12,276 nucleotides of DNA from Lentzea aerocolonigenes (GTDB taxonomy: Bacteria > Actinomycetota > Actinomycetes > Mycobacteriales > Pseudonocardiaceae), in NCBI RefSeq assembly GCF_000955955.1, contig NZ_JYJG01000116.1, positions 1 to 12,276 of the forward strand. The letters run 5' to 3'. A model generated the notes under the pieces. It saw only the letters and a program-made list of their open reading frames with translations. It did no database searches and was not told where the DNA came from. Shown one piece after another: positions 6,817-12,276 of the stretch; position 1 is the first letter of the stretch; each line of letters begins with the position of its first letter. Position numbers and translations under genes: made by a program.

Positions 6817-8040
6817 CTGCTCTTCGCGGTGGGTGACGACGAGTGCTGTGCCCTGGCAGTTGTCCAGGATCTTCTTGAGCACTCGGTCGGCCTGCTCCGG
6901 GTCGAGGCCTTCCGTCGGCTCGTCCATGAGCAGGACTTCCGGGTTCGCCAGAACTGATCTGGTGAGGATCAGGCGTTGTCGTTGACCGCCGGAGATCTCC
7001 TCGCCGCGTTCACCGACCACCTGGTCCCAGTCGAGGTCCAGCTCGGTGATCCGGGCTGCTCTGTCGAGTTCCTCCTGCGTGGCATCGGGTTTGGCCAGCA
7101 GGACGTTGGTGCGGACCGTGGTGTGGAAGACGTGTGCGTCCGCCAGCGCGCCCTTGCTGGGTTCGAGGCGGCCGGCGATGGCGTTGAGCAACGTGGTCTT
7201 GCCGATGCCGCTCGGGCCGACGATCGCCGATCTGCCTTGCAGCTCCGGGGATTCCGGCGTGTAGGAGGGCTCGGTCTCGTCGGTGGTTTCCGGAGTCGGT
7301 TTGGTCATCGTCGCGAGCGGGATGGTGATCTCGAACGTCGCGATGGCGGCCATGATCAGCCAGGCGGGCTCGTGCTGGGCGAGCATCAGGAGTGCCGCGC
7401 CGAACTGGACGGCGATCGCGAGCGGCGTCAGATCGCGGATGCGTTCCTTGCGGGACAACGTTTTCGCGGTCTTGGTGGCATGAGCGAGTTTCTCGTCGAA
7501 GAGGCCGTAGGCGACAAGTTCTTCTTTGCTGTGCACCAATTCGGTGGTTTGTTCGGTCAGCTTGGCGCGCAACGGGGTGAGGTCTTCTGGCTTGCGGATG
7601 GCGAGCCACGGGAGCAGTACGACGTTGATCAGCAGGCCGATCGCGAGGGGGATTGAGAAGACTGCGACCGCTCCGCTCACCAGCGCCGCGGTGATCCACG
7701 GCAGGGTGACGCGGAGCTTGGTGTCGAGGTGCTGGTCGACGTTCGTGACGATGCGGGTCAGCGCGGTGCCGGACGGGATGTGGCGGCGGTTCGCGAGGTC
7801 GTCGTAGACGCGGCCGCGCAGTTCGACGGCCTCGCTGAGCACGGCTTTGTGGCTGGTCAGGCGTTCGAGGTAACGGAGGGCGCCCTTGGCGAGCGCCAGC
7901 GTGCGGACCGCGACGATCGCCACGGTCAGCGCCTGCATCGGCGGGTGCTCGGCGGCGCGCATGATCAGCCAGGTCGCCGTCGCGGTCAGGCCGACGCCGG
8001 CCAGTTCGGCGAGCGTTCCGACGAGGATCGCGAGCTTCAC
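6748..8040 (-). CDS. cydC: CydC-like ABC transporter subunit, shortened
   Basis: This encodes 430 residues from GTG 8040, overlapping the cydD stop by four bases (GTGA). CydDC is a heterodimeric inner-membrane ABC exporter needed to assemble cytochrome bd. The membrane part (about 1-240) keeps CydC marks such as TATWLIMRAAEHPP, AIVAVRTLALAKGALRYLERLTSH and EELVAYG. The ATPase part has Walker A GPSGIGKTT (275-283), signature ISGGQ (349-353), Walker B VLLMDEP (369-375) and H-loop His404. Family members are usually about 530-570 aa. The strands and A-loop before Walker A are almost gone, and the section between Walker A and DAHVF (301-305), including the Q-loop Gln, is cut to about 15 residues. 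A His-rich tail (DHVHHRGPIRDEH) follows the ATPase domain where gpgS overlaps. Confidence 0.82.
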   Translation of the reverse strand: MKLAILVGTLAELAGVGLTATATWLIMRAAEHPPMQALTVAIVAVRTLALAKGALRYLERLTSHKAVLSEAVELRGRVYDDLANRRHIPSGTALTRIVTNVDQHLDTKLRVTLPWITAALVSGAVAVFSIPLAIGLLINVVLLPWLAIRKPEDLTPLRAKLTEQTTELVHSKEELVAYGLFDEKLAHATKTAKTLSRKERIRDLTPLAIAVQFGAALLMLAQHEPAWLIMAAIATFEITIPLATMTKPTPETTDETEPSYTPESPELQGRSAIVGPSGIGKTTLLNAIAGRLEPSKGALADAHVFHTTVRTNVLLAKPDATQEELDRAARITELDLDWDQVVGERGEEISGGQRQRLILTRSVLANPEVLLMDEPTEGLDPEQADRVLKKILDNCQGTALVVTHREEQLALFDHVHHRGPIRDEHVGRVG

Positions 8041-9386
8041 ACCGTCACCACCCTGTCGACCTCGTTCAGCAGCGTCGGCCGGTGCGCCACGATCACCGCG
8101 GTCCTGCCTCTCGTGAAGTCGCGCGTTGCCTGGAGCACCAGCGCTTCGGTGTCCGCGTCGAGGTGCGCGGTCGGTTCGTCGAGCAGGAACAAGCCCGCTT
8201 GCTGCCGGTCCAGCGCCTTGGCGAGTGCGACCCGTTGTTGCTCACCGGACGAGAGGTTCGCGGGCACGAGAGTGGGGCGTTGCGGCACCCACGACAGCGC
8301 TTCCAGCCAGGCCTTTCGGTCGATCTCGCGCAGGTCGACGCCGCCGACGAGCACGCGGCCGTCGTCGGGCTGCACGAAACCCAGCAGCAGTCCCAGGACC
8401 GTGCTCTTGCCCGCGCCGCTCGGTCCGACCAGCGCGATCCGGTCGCCGGGCTTGATCGTGAGCGAGAAGTTCTTGAGGCTGCGAACACTCACGTTGTCGA
8501 GCACGATCTCGGCTCCAGCCAGGTCCGGCGGCCTGGTTCCTGTGGTTTCGGTGTACGTGGGCACTTTCGCGAGCACTTCGCGGCCCTGAGCGCTAGCGTG
8601 ATACTGCGCTCCGGCGGCTCGCAACGGCAGAAACGCCTCCGGGGCGAGGAAGAGCACGAGCAGTGCGGTGAACAGCGGGACTCCGCCGTCGAGCAGCCTG
8701 AGTCCGATCGGCACCGCGACCATCGCCACCGACATCGTCGCGACCAGCTCCAGCACGAACGCCGACAGGAACGCGACTCGCAGCGCGGACATCGTCTCGG
8801 TCATGTGCTGGGCAGCGAGTTTCCGGACCGTCGTGGACTGCGCCTCGGCCCGCCCGAACGCCCGGAGCGTCCCGATTCCCTTGACCACGTCGAGGAAGTG
8901 ACCGCCGAGCGTGGCCAGCGCGGCCCACTGACGGGCCGTGCGCTCACGGGTGTGCGCGCCGACCAACGCACCGAAGATCGGGATCAACGGCAGCGTCAGC
9001 GAGATCGTCAACGCGGCCGTCAGGTCGGCGAAGGCGAGCCGGATGACCACCGCCAGTGGAACCGCCACAGCCAGGATCTGTTGCGGCAGATAGCCGACGA
9101 CGTACGGCGTGACGTCGTGCACGCCTCGGGTGACCAACGTGGCGACCTCACCGGCTTTGGTTCCCGGCGAGCGCAGGAAGGCCTCGCGAAGCCGCAAGCG
9201 GGTGCGTTCGGCAGCGCGGTGAGCCATCGCGCGGTGCACCCACCACGCGAGCACCCGCAGGCCGATGACCAGGCACAGCAGGAGAAAACCGGATCCACCG
9301 CTCAGCACCGACGCCAGGAGTTCGGCCTGGGCCAGCACCAGGAACGGGATCGGGATCAGCGCGAGGAGATGGCGACGATCGACCAT
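8037..9386 (-). CDS. cydD: CydD-like ABC transporter subunit, shortened
   Basis: This encodes 449 residues from ATG 9386, inside the end of cydB (31-base overlap); the longer open frame upstream is antisense-free shadow of cydB and was not used. It pairs with CydC as the ABC exporter for cytochrome bd biogenesis. The membrane domain (about 1-265) shows CydD marks (RVLAWWVHRAMAHRAA, GVHDVTPYVVGYLPQ, FLDVVKGIGTLRAFGRA, LFLAPEAFLPLRAAGAQYHAS). The ATPase domain has Walker A GPSGAGKST (321-329), Q-loop VPQR (Gln368), a variant signature LSSGE (378-382), Walker B LFLLDEP (399-405), D-loop AHLD and H-loop His435. Only nine residues separate Gln368 and LSSGE where about 45-50 are usual, so the helical subdomain of the ATPase is essentially missing. 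Confidence 0.85.
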   Translation of the reverse strand: MVDRRHLLALIPIPFLVLAQAELLASVLSGGSGFLLLCLVIGLRVLAWWVHRAMAHRAAERTRLRLREAFLRSPGTKAGEVATLVTRGVHDVTPYVVGYLPQQILAVAVPLAVVIRLAFADLTAALTISLTLPLIPIFGALVGAHTRERTARQWAALATLGGHFLDVVKGIGTLRAFGRAEAQSTTVRKLAAQHMTETMSALRVAFLSAFVLELVATMSVAMVAVPIGLRLLDGGVPLFTALLVLFLAPEAFLPLRAAGAQYHASAQGREVLAKVPTYTETTGTRPPDLAGAEIVLDNVSVRSLKNFSLTIKPGDRIALVGPSGAGKSTVLGLLLGFVQPDDGRVLVGGVDLREIDRKAWLEALSWVPQRPTLVPANLSSGEQQRVALAKALDRQQAGLFLLDEPTAHLDADTEALVLQATRDFTRGRTAVIVAHRPTLLNEVDRVVTV

Positions 9387-9979
9387 TGCAGCAACACCAC
9401 CAGCGGAATGATCGGGATCGCGACCCATGCGAGCAGGCCGAGTGTGTTCGTGTGCGCCATGAGTCCGGTGACGTCGATCGAGCTGAACGCGAGCGGAATG
9501 GGCAGAGCGCACAGCAAGGCGGTCAACGGGAACAACTTCCACTGCCGGGTCTGGAACACCCAGCCGTGCACCGCGAACAGCACCGGCATGACCAGGGCGA
9601 CAGGCCAGGGCGCATGAAGCAGGTGCGCGAGGAAAAGCCCCCAGCCAACCGAAACCATCAGCGCGCCGGTGAACACCAGCCACGACCACAACCGCAGCTG
9701 CACGGCCGCCATGAACAGCACCAGCCCGGCCAGGACCAGCGTGAACACCGAATGCGCGCCGGACAGCAGTTCGCCTTCGAGTCGCGGGAACGCCGCGAAC
9801 AGCACCCCGATCGCGGCGACCAGCCACACCTCGTTGCCCAGGAAGAACGGCGTCATCCGCCGCAACGTCTCGTCGCGCCGGCGGAACGGCAGCAGCAACC
9901 CGGTGCCGTAGTCGAAGCCCGCCAACGAGAAATAGCCCACGGTGAGAACCCCGAGCACGACCAGCCAGAGCGTTTCCAT
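9356..9979 (-). CDS. cydB: Cytochrome bd oxidase subunit II (CydB), short form
   Basis: This encodes 207 residues; ATG 9979 shares one base with the cydA stop (TGATG). CydB is the second membrane subunit of cytochrome bd, which reduces oxygen to water without proton pumping. The N-terminal signatures are AGFDYGTGLLLPF (20-32) and LGNEVWLVAAIGVLFAAFP (47-65), corresponding to DGFDxGxG and WDGNQVW...LFAAWP of E. coli CydB. The acidic residues starting both E. coli motifs are replaced here (Ala20, Leu47); Asp23 is kept. About seven hydrophobic helices are visible (near 5-27, 50-65, 72-93, 100-120, 125-142, 148-165, 178-204) against nine normally, and total length is about 60% of the usual 330-380. 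No frameshift is seen. Confidence 0.85.
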   Translation of the reverse strand: METLWLVVLGVLTVGYFSLAGFDYGTGLLLPFRRRDETLRRMTPFFLGNEVWLVAAIGVLFAAFPRLEGELLSGAHSVFTLVLAGLVLFMAAVQLRLWSWLVFTGALMVSVGWGLFLAHLLHAPWPVALVMPVLFAVHGWVFQTRQWKLFPLTALLCALPIPLAFSSIDVTGLMAHTNTLGLLAWVAIPIIPLVVLLQWSIVAISSR

Positions 9980-11139
9980 CAGAGGGTCACCACCAACGGC
10001 GAGACGGGAGCGGGCGCGACGTCCGGACCGCGGCGGACCGCACGTGCGATCAACGCCCAGTCAACGCAAGCCAGCAGCACGAACAGGGACGTGAACACGA
10101 TGAGCGACAACAGGATCTGCGAGGCGTCCACGTGGGACACGGCGTCCTCGGTCCGCAACAGCCCGTAGACCAGCCACGGCTGGCGCCCGATCTCCCGGAA
10201 CATCCACCCGAAGATCGCCGCCGTGAACGGCAGCGGAATGCCGATCACCATGAGGTACAACGGAAAGCGCATCCGGATCACCGCGTCCTTGATCAGCAGC
10301 GGCAACGTGAACCAGCTGACCGTCGCGAGCGTCATCCCGATGAGGATCATGAACCCGAGCGGTGCGCCGATCCACGGCGCCGCCTCGCTCTTGCCCGGCT
10401 GGTACTCCGCGATGACCGGGAACTGGGCGAACCCGGCTCCCATCAGCGTCGGCGTGGCCAGCGCGGTCGTGATCACGCCCATCCGCAACGAACGGCGGAA
10501 GAAGTCGACCTCTGGCGTGCGCTTGATGAAGTGGTAGGCGGAAACCCCGGTCAGGAAAACGCCACCGACCGTGAGCGACGCGAAGACCACGTGCGTCAGC
10601 GCCGCGGTGAACGTCGGGTTGGTCAGCAGGGCGGAGAAGTCGTCCAGCCGCAACACGTTCCCGTCGAGCCGGTAGCCGACCGGGTGCTGCAGGAACCCGT
10701 TCGCCGCCATGATCCAGAACGCCGACGCGAACGCGGTCAGCGCGGTCAGGTACAGCAGCGCGAGGTGCAGCCAGCGGTTCATCCGGCCCCAGCCGAAGAT
10801 CCACAGGCCCAGGAACGTGGACTCCAGGAAGAACGCGATCAGCGTCTCCATCGCGAGCGGCGCCCCGAACACGTCGCCGGCGTAGGTCGCGAGGCCCGAC
10901 CAGTTCAGCCCGAACTGGAACTCCATGACGATGCCCGTGACGATCCCCAGCGCGTAGTTGATCACGTAGATCCGGCCCCAGAACCGCGTCATCCGCTCGT
11001 GCACGGGCGCTCTGGTCAGCGTGTACCGGGTCTGCATGATCACCAGCAGGCTCACCAGACCCAGCGTGAGCAGCACGAACAGGAAGTGGAACGACGTCGT
11101 CGTCGCGAACTGGAGGCGGGCGAGGTCTGCTGCGCTCAT
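9979..11139 (-). CDS. cydA: Cytochrome bd oxidase subunit I (CydA), short form without Q-loop
   Basis: This encodes 386 residues from ATG 11139. CydA carries the hemes and oxygen site of the bd oxidase. Conserved residues are His18 (heme b595), Glu98 and Glu106 in PLAMETLIAFFLESTF, His183 (heme b558 ligand) and GRQPW (318-322) preceded by Glu316. Usual CydA proteins have 450-520 residues with a periplasmic Q-loop that binds quinol. Here QPGK (247-250, near E. coli Lys252) is followed within about eight residues by APLGFMILIGM (259-269). This aligns with APLYFAFRIMV of E. coli but lacks the Arg391 and the heme b558 ligand Met393; Met264 or Met269 could substitute. First gene of the operon; no ribosome binding site, likely leaderless. 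Confidence 0.9.
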   Translation of the reverse strand: MSAADLARLQFATTTSFHFLFVLLTLGLVSLLVIMQTRYTLTRAPVHERMTRFWGRIYVINYALGIVTGIVMEFQFGLNWSGLATYAGDVFGAPLAMETLIAFFLESTFLGLWIFGWGRMNRWLHLALLYLTALTAFASAFWIMAANGFLQHPVGYRLDGNVLRLDDFSALLTNPTFTAALTHVVFASLTVGGVFLTGVSAYHFIKRTPEVDFFRRSLRMGVITTALATPTLMGAGFAQFPVIAEYQPGKSEAAPWIGAPLGFMILIGMTLATVSWFTLPLLIKDAVIRMRFPLYLMVIGIPLPFTAAIFGWMFREIGRQPWLVYGLLRTEDAVSHVDASQILLSLIVFTSLFVLLACVDWALIARAVRRGPDVAPAPVSPLVVTL

Positions 11140-11147
11140 GAGTAGGG

Positions 11148-11153
11148 AAGCTA
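11148..11153 (-). promoter_or_regulatory. Candidate cydA -10 box
   Basis: On the minus strand TAGCTT (TANNNT) ends 8 bases before ATG 11139. A weak -35 (TCGATG, 11176-11171) lies 17 bases upstream. TATAGC, two bases earlier, is an alternative. The spacing predicts a leaderless or nearly leaderless mRNA. Confidence 0.4.
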
Positions 11154-11155
11154 TA

Positions 11156-11170
11156 TGTAGCGCGCCTACA
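11156..11170. promoter_or_regulatory. PadR-type operator at the cydA promoter
   Basis: TGTAG-CGCGC-CTACA is a perfect 5-bp dyad, embedded in an ATGT...ACAT context (11155-11173) like the known PadR-family consensus. It fills the spacer between the candidate cydA -35 and -10, a classic repressor position. The same nGTAG-N5-CTACn layout recurs at 11242-11256. Confidence 0.6.
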
Positions 11171-11192
11171 CATCGAGCGTTTTGGCGGGAAG

Positions 11193-11221
11193 TCAGGGAG
11201 ATATCAGGGGCGTCTCAGGGG
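11193..11221 (+). repeat. Three TCAGGG direct repeats at 11-bp period
   Basis: TCAGGG begins at 11193, 11204 and 11215, exactly 11 bp apart; the last two copies are TCAGGGG. Such helically phased heptamer repeats are the usual binding sites of OmpR/SARP-type winged-helix regulators. They lie between the divergent cydA and padR promoters, 22 bases before the padR -10. Confidence 0.55.
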
Positions 11222-11241
11222 TCCCCGGAGAAGGCCGCATC

Positions 11242-11256
11242 AGTAGAGTCGCTACT
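11242..11256. promoter_or_regulatory. PadR-type operator and padR -10 box
   Basis: AGTAG-AGTCG-CTACT is a perfect 5-bp dyad ending one base before ATG 11258. It contains TAGAGT (11244-11249), a -10 box 8 bases from the ATG, so a bound repressor would block padR transcription. No ribosome binding site is present. It matches the operator at 11156-11170 in spacing and GTAG/CTAC core. Confidence 0.6.
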
Positions 11257-11257
11257 C

Positions 11258-11596
11258 ATGAAGCCCGACGCGCTGCGTGGTCATCTGGACGCGTTGCTGC
11301 TGGCGACTCTGGACGGCCGCGAGCTGCACGGTTACGCGATCATCGAGGCGTTGCAGCAGGGCAGCGGGGGTGCGCTGGACCTGCCGACGGGCACGGTCTA
11401 CCCGGCGCTGCGCCGGCTGGAGCGCGCAGGGCACGTGGTCAGCGACTGGAGCACGGTCGGCGGCCGCAAGCGCCGCACGTACAAGCTGACGTCGGCGGGC
11501 CTGCGGGCGCTGAACGCCGAGCGCAGCGCGTGGCAGGAGTTCACCACGGTCATCGGCGGCGTACTGGGGGGTGACGGCAAGTGGGCGCAGACGTGA
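11258..11596 (+). CDS. PadR-family transcriptional regulator
   Basis: This encodes 112 residues from ATG 11258; the open frame extending back to 11021 is cydA antisense. It has the PadR winged helix: LDALLLATLDGRELHGYAI (10-28), PTGTVYPALRRLERAGHV (43-60), then the wing GGRKRRTYKLTSAG (68-81), followed by a short C-terminal helix. PadR proteins are dimeric repressors acting on ATGT/ACAT-like dyads. Two matching dyads lie over its own start and in the cydA promoter, so it probably represses itself and the cyd operon. The stop overlaps the next start (TGATG), pairing it with a HAAS membrane protein, a frequent partner of PadR regulators. The signal it senses is unknown. Confidence 0.92.
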   Translation: MKPDALRGHLDALLLATLDGRELHGYAIIEALQQGSGGALDLPTGTVYPALRRLERAGHVVSDWSTVGGRKRRTYKLTSAGLRALNAERSAWQEFTTVIGGVLGGDGKWAQT

Positions 11597-12273
11597 TGAG
11601 CACAGACGTGATCGAGCGGTACGTGACCGATCTCGGGTCACGGCTGCAGGGATCTCGCCGGCAGGTGCGCGACCTGCTCACCGAGACCCGCGACAGCCTG
11701 ACCGACGCCACCGAGGCTCACCTCGACCGCGGTCTGGACGAGGAAACGGCCCAGCGCAAGGCGGTCGAGGAGTTCGGCCCGGTCCGCGAGATCGCCGGGG
11801 AGTACCAGGCGGAGCTGGCTGTCGCGTACGGCGCGCGCACGCTGATCTGGCTCGCCATCGTGCTGCCGGTGATGCACGCGGTGTGGGAGATGGGCCGGAT
11901 GTACTTCATCGGTCCGTGGCGGGACTTCGGCGGCCCGGTGCCGTCCTGGTACCTGTGGATCGCCAAGGCCAACGACATGACCAGCGGGATCTCCGCCGGC
12001 GTCGCGCTGGTGGCGCTCATCCTCGGCCGGGTCCTGGCCCGCCGGGTCGACGCGAGGTTGCTGGCGAGGATCGGCGGGGCGACCGCGCTGGTGTCCGTGT
12101 TGCTGGTGGTCCTCGGCAACGTGGCCATCCTGACCGCCACCTGGGGCGTCGATCCGCAACGGCTCGTGCAGTCGTTGCCGATGTCGATCGCGAGCTTCAT
12201 GACGTGGGCCGTGATCATTCGGCTCGGTCTGCTCGCTCGCCGCTGCCTGAGCTGTGCCACGATCGTCGCTTGA
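11596..12273 (+). CDS. HAAS-domain (DUF1700-like/permease prefix) membrane protein
   Basis: This encodes 225 residues from ATG 11596, which shares one base with the PadR stop; a GTG at 11581 would add five residues. Residues 1-75 form the soluble helical HAAS/permease-prefix domain (VIERYVTDLGSRL, LLTETRDSLTDATE, GLDEETAQRKAVEEFGP). Four hydrophobic helices follow (about 80-99, 129-146, 159-180, 194-214), ending with two cysteines (217, 220). HAAS proteins are commonly encoded after PadR regulators and are thought to link membrane or envelope state to them. No transporter or enzyme motif is seen. The bases after the stop (TGAATG) contain an ATG that may start another gene beyond the window. 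Confidence 0.85.
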   Translation: MSTDVIERYVTDLGSRLQGSRRQVRDLLTETRDSLTDATEAHLDRGLDEETAQRKAVEEFGPVREIAGEYQAELAVAYGARTLIWLAIVLPVMHAVWEMGRMYFIGPWRDFGGPVPSWYLWIAKANDMTSGISAGVALVALILGRVLARRVDARLLARIGGATALVSVLLVVLGNVAILTATWGVDPQRLVQSLPMSIASFMTWAVIIRLGLLARRCLSCATIVA

Positions 12274-12276
12274 ATG

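Noticed and set aside
9387..9827. N-terminal extension of CydD
   Set aside because: It lies inside cydB in another frame, is low-complexity Arg/Ala/Gly sequence, and CydD-like sequence starts only at ATG 9386.
8082..11145. Long plus-strand open frames opposite cydABD
   Set aside because: They are Gln/Arg/His-rich translations typical of GC-rich antisense and show no domains.
11193..11221. SARP site driving padR in the classic geometry
   Set aside because: Known SARP sites end about 8 bp before the -10; here the last repeat is 22 bp away, so only a general OmpR-type reading is kept.
11021..11257. N-terminal extension of the PadR protein
   Set aside because: It overlaps cydA antisense and the operator region; PadR homology begins at ATG 11258.
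1..12276. CRISPR array, tRNA/rRNA, insertion sequence or prophage
   Set aside because: No regularly spaced repeats of suitable length, cloverleaf, transposase or phage gene was seen.

Overview
The window is very GC-rich and densely packed, with GTG as well as ATG starts, start codons that often follow a TANNNT box by 7-8 bases, and many 1-4 base gene overlaps. The order dapE, two LOG-family genes, a folP2-like gene and gpgS matches a cluster conserved in Actinobacteria (in Mycobacterium tuberculosis dapE-Rv1205-...-folP2-gpgS). The protein sequences look like a filamentous actinomycete, probably Pseudonocardiales (Lentzea/Saccharothrix/Amycolatopsis type). That placement is an inference from general resemblance, not a database result.

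Layout. (1) 53-466, minus: a small cysteine-rich lipoprotein of unknown role, divergent from (2) dapE (527-1594), followed by two LOG-family Rossmann proteins (1612-2388 and 2388-2921). (3) An inserted minus-strand pair: a secreted S15/CocE-type hydrolase (5448-3955) followed by an AlkZ-like winged-helix protein (3944-2892), whose end overlaps the second LOG gene. (4) A 118-base divergent regulatory region (5449-5566) with two CRP/GlxR-like sites and two palindromes. (5) On the plus strand, a 112-residue remnant or miniature of FolP2 (5567-5905) coupled to gpgS (5905-6816). (6) A compact minus-strand operon cydA-cydB-cydD-cydC (11139-6748), whose end overlaps gpgS by 69 bases. (7) A regulatory region (11140-11257), then on the plus strand a PadR regulator (11258-11596) and a HAAS-domain membrane protein (11596-12273).

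The most unusual content is a miniaturised cytochrome bd system. CydA (386 aa) has lost the quinol-binding Q-loop and the usual Arg-x-Met motif for heme b558. CydB (207 aa) is about 60% of normal length. CydD (449 aa) lacks nearly all residues between the ABC Q-loop and signature motif. CydC (430 aa) lacks the start of its nucleotide-binding domain and its Q-loop. All four frames are open, tightly overlapping and keep their other hallmark residues, which argues against simple decay. The FolP2-like protein upstream of gpgS is likewise reduced to its two ends.

Regulation is partly readable. A 15-bp dyad of form nGTAG-N5-CTACn sits between the -35 and -10 of cydA, and a second lies over the -10 and start of padR. 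This suggests that the PadR protein represses both the cyd operon and itself, probably together with the HAAS membrane partner. Three TCAGGG direct repeats at exact 11-bp spacing between the two promoters suggest a second, activator-type input.
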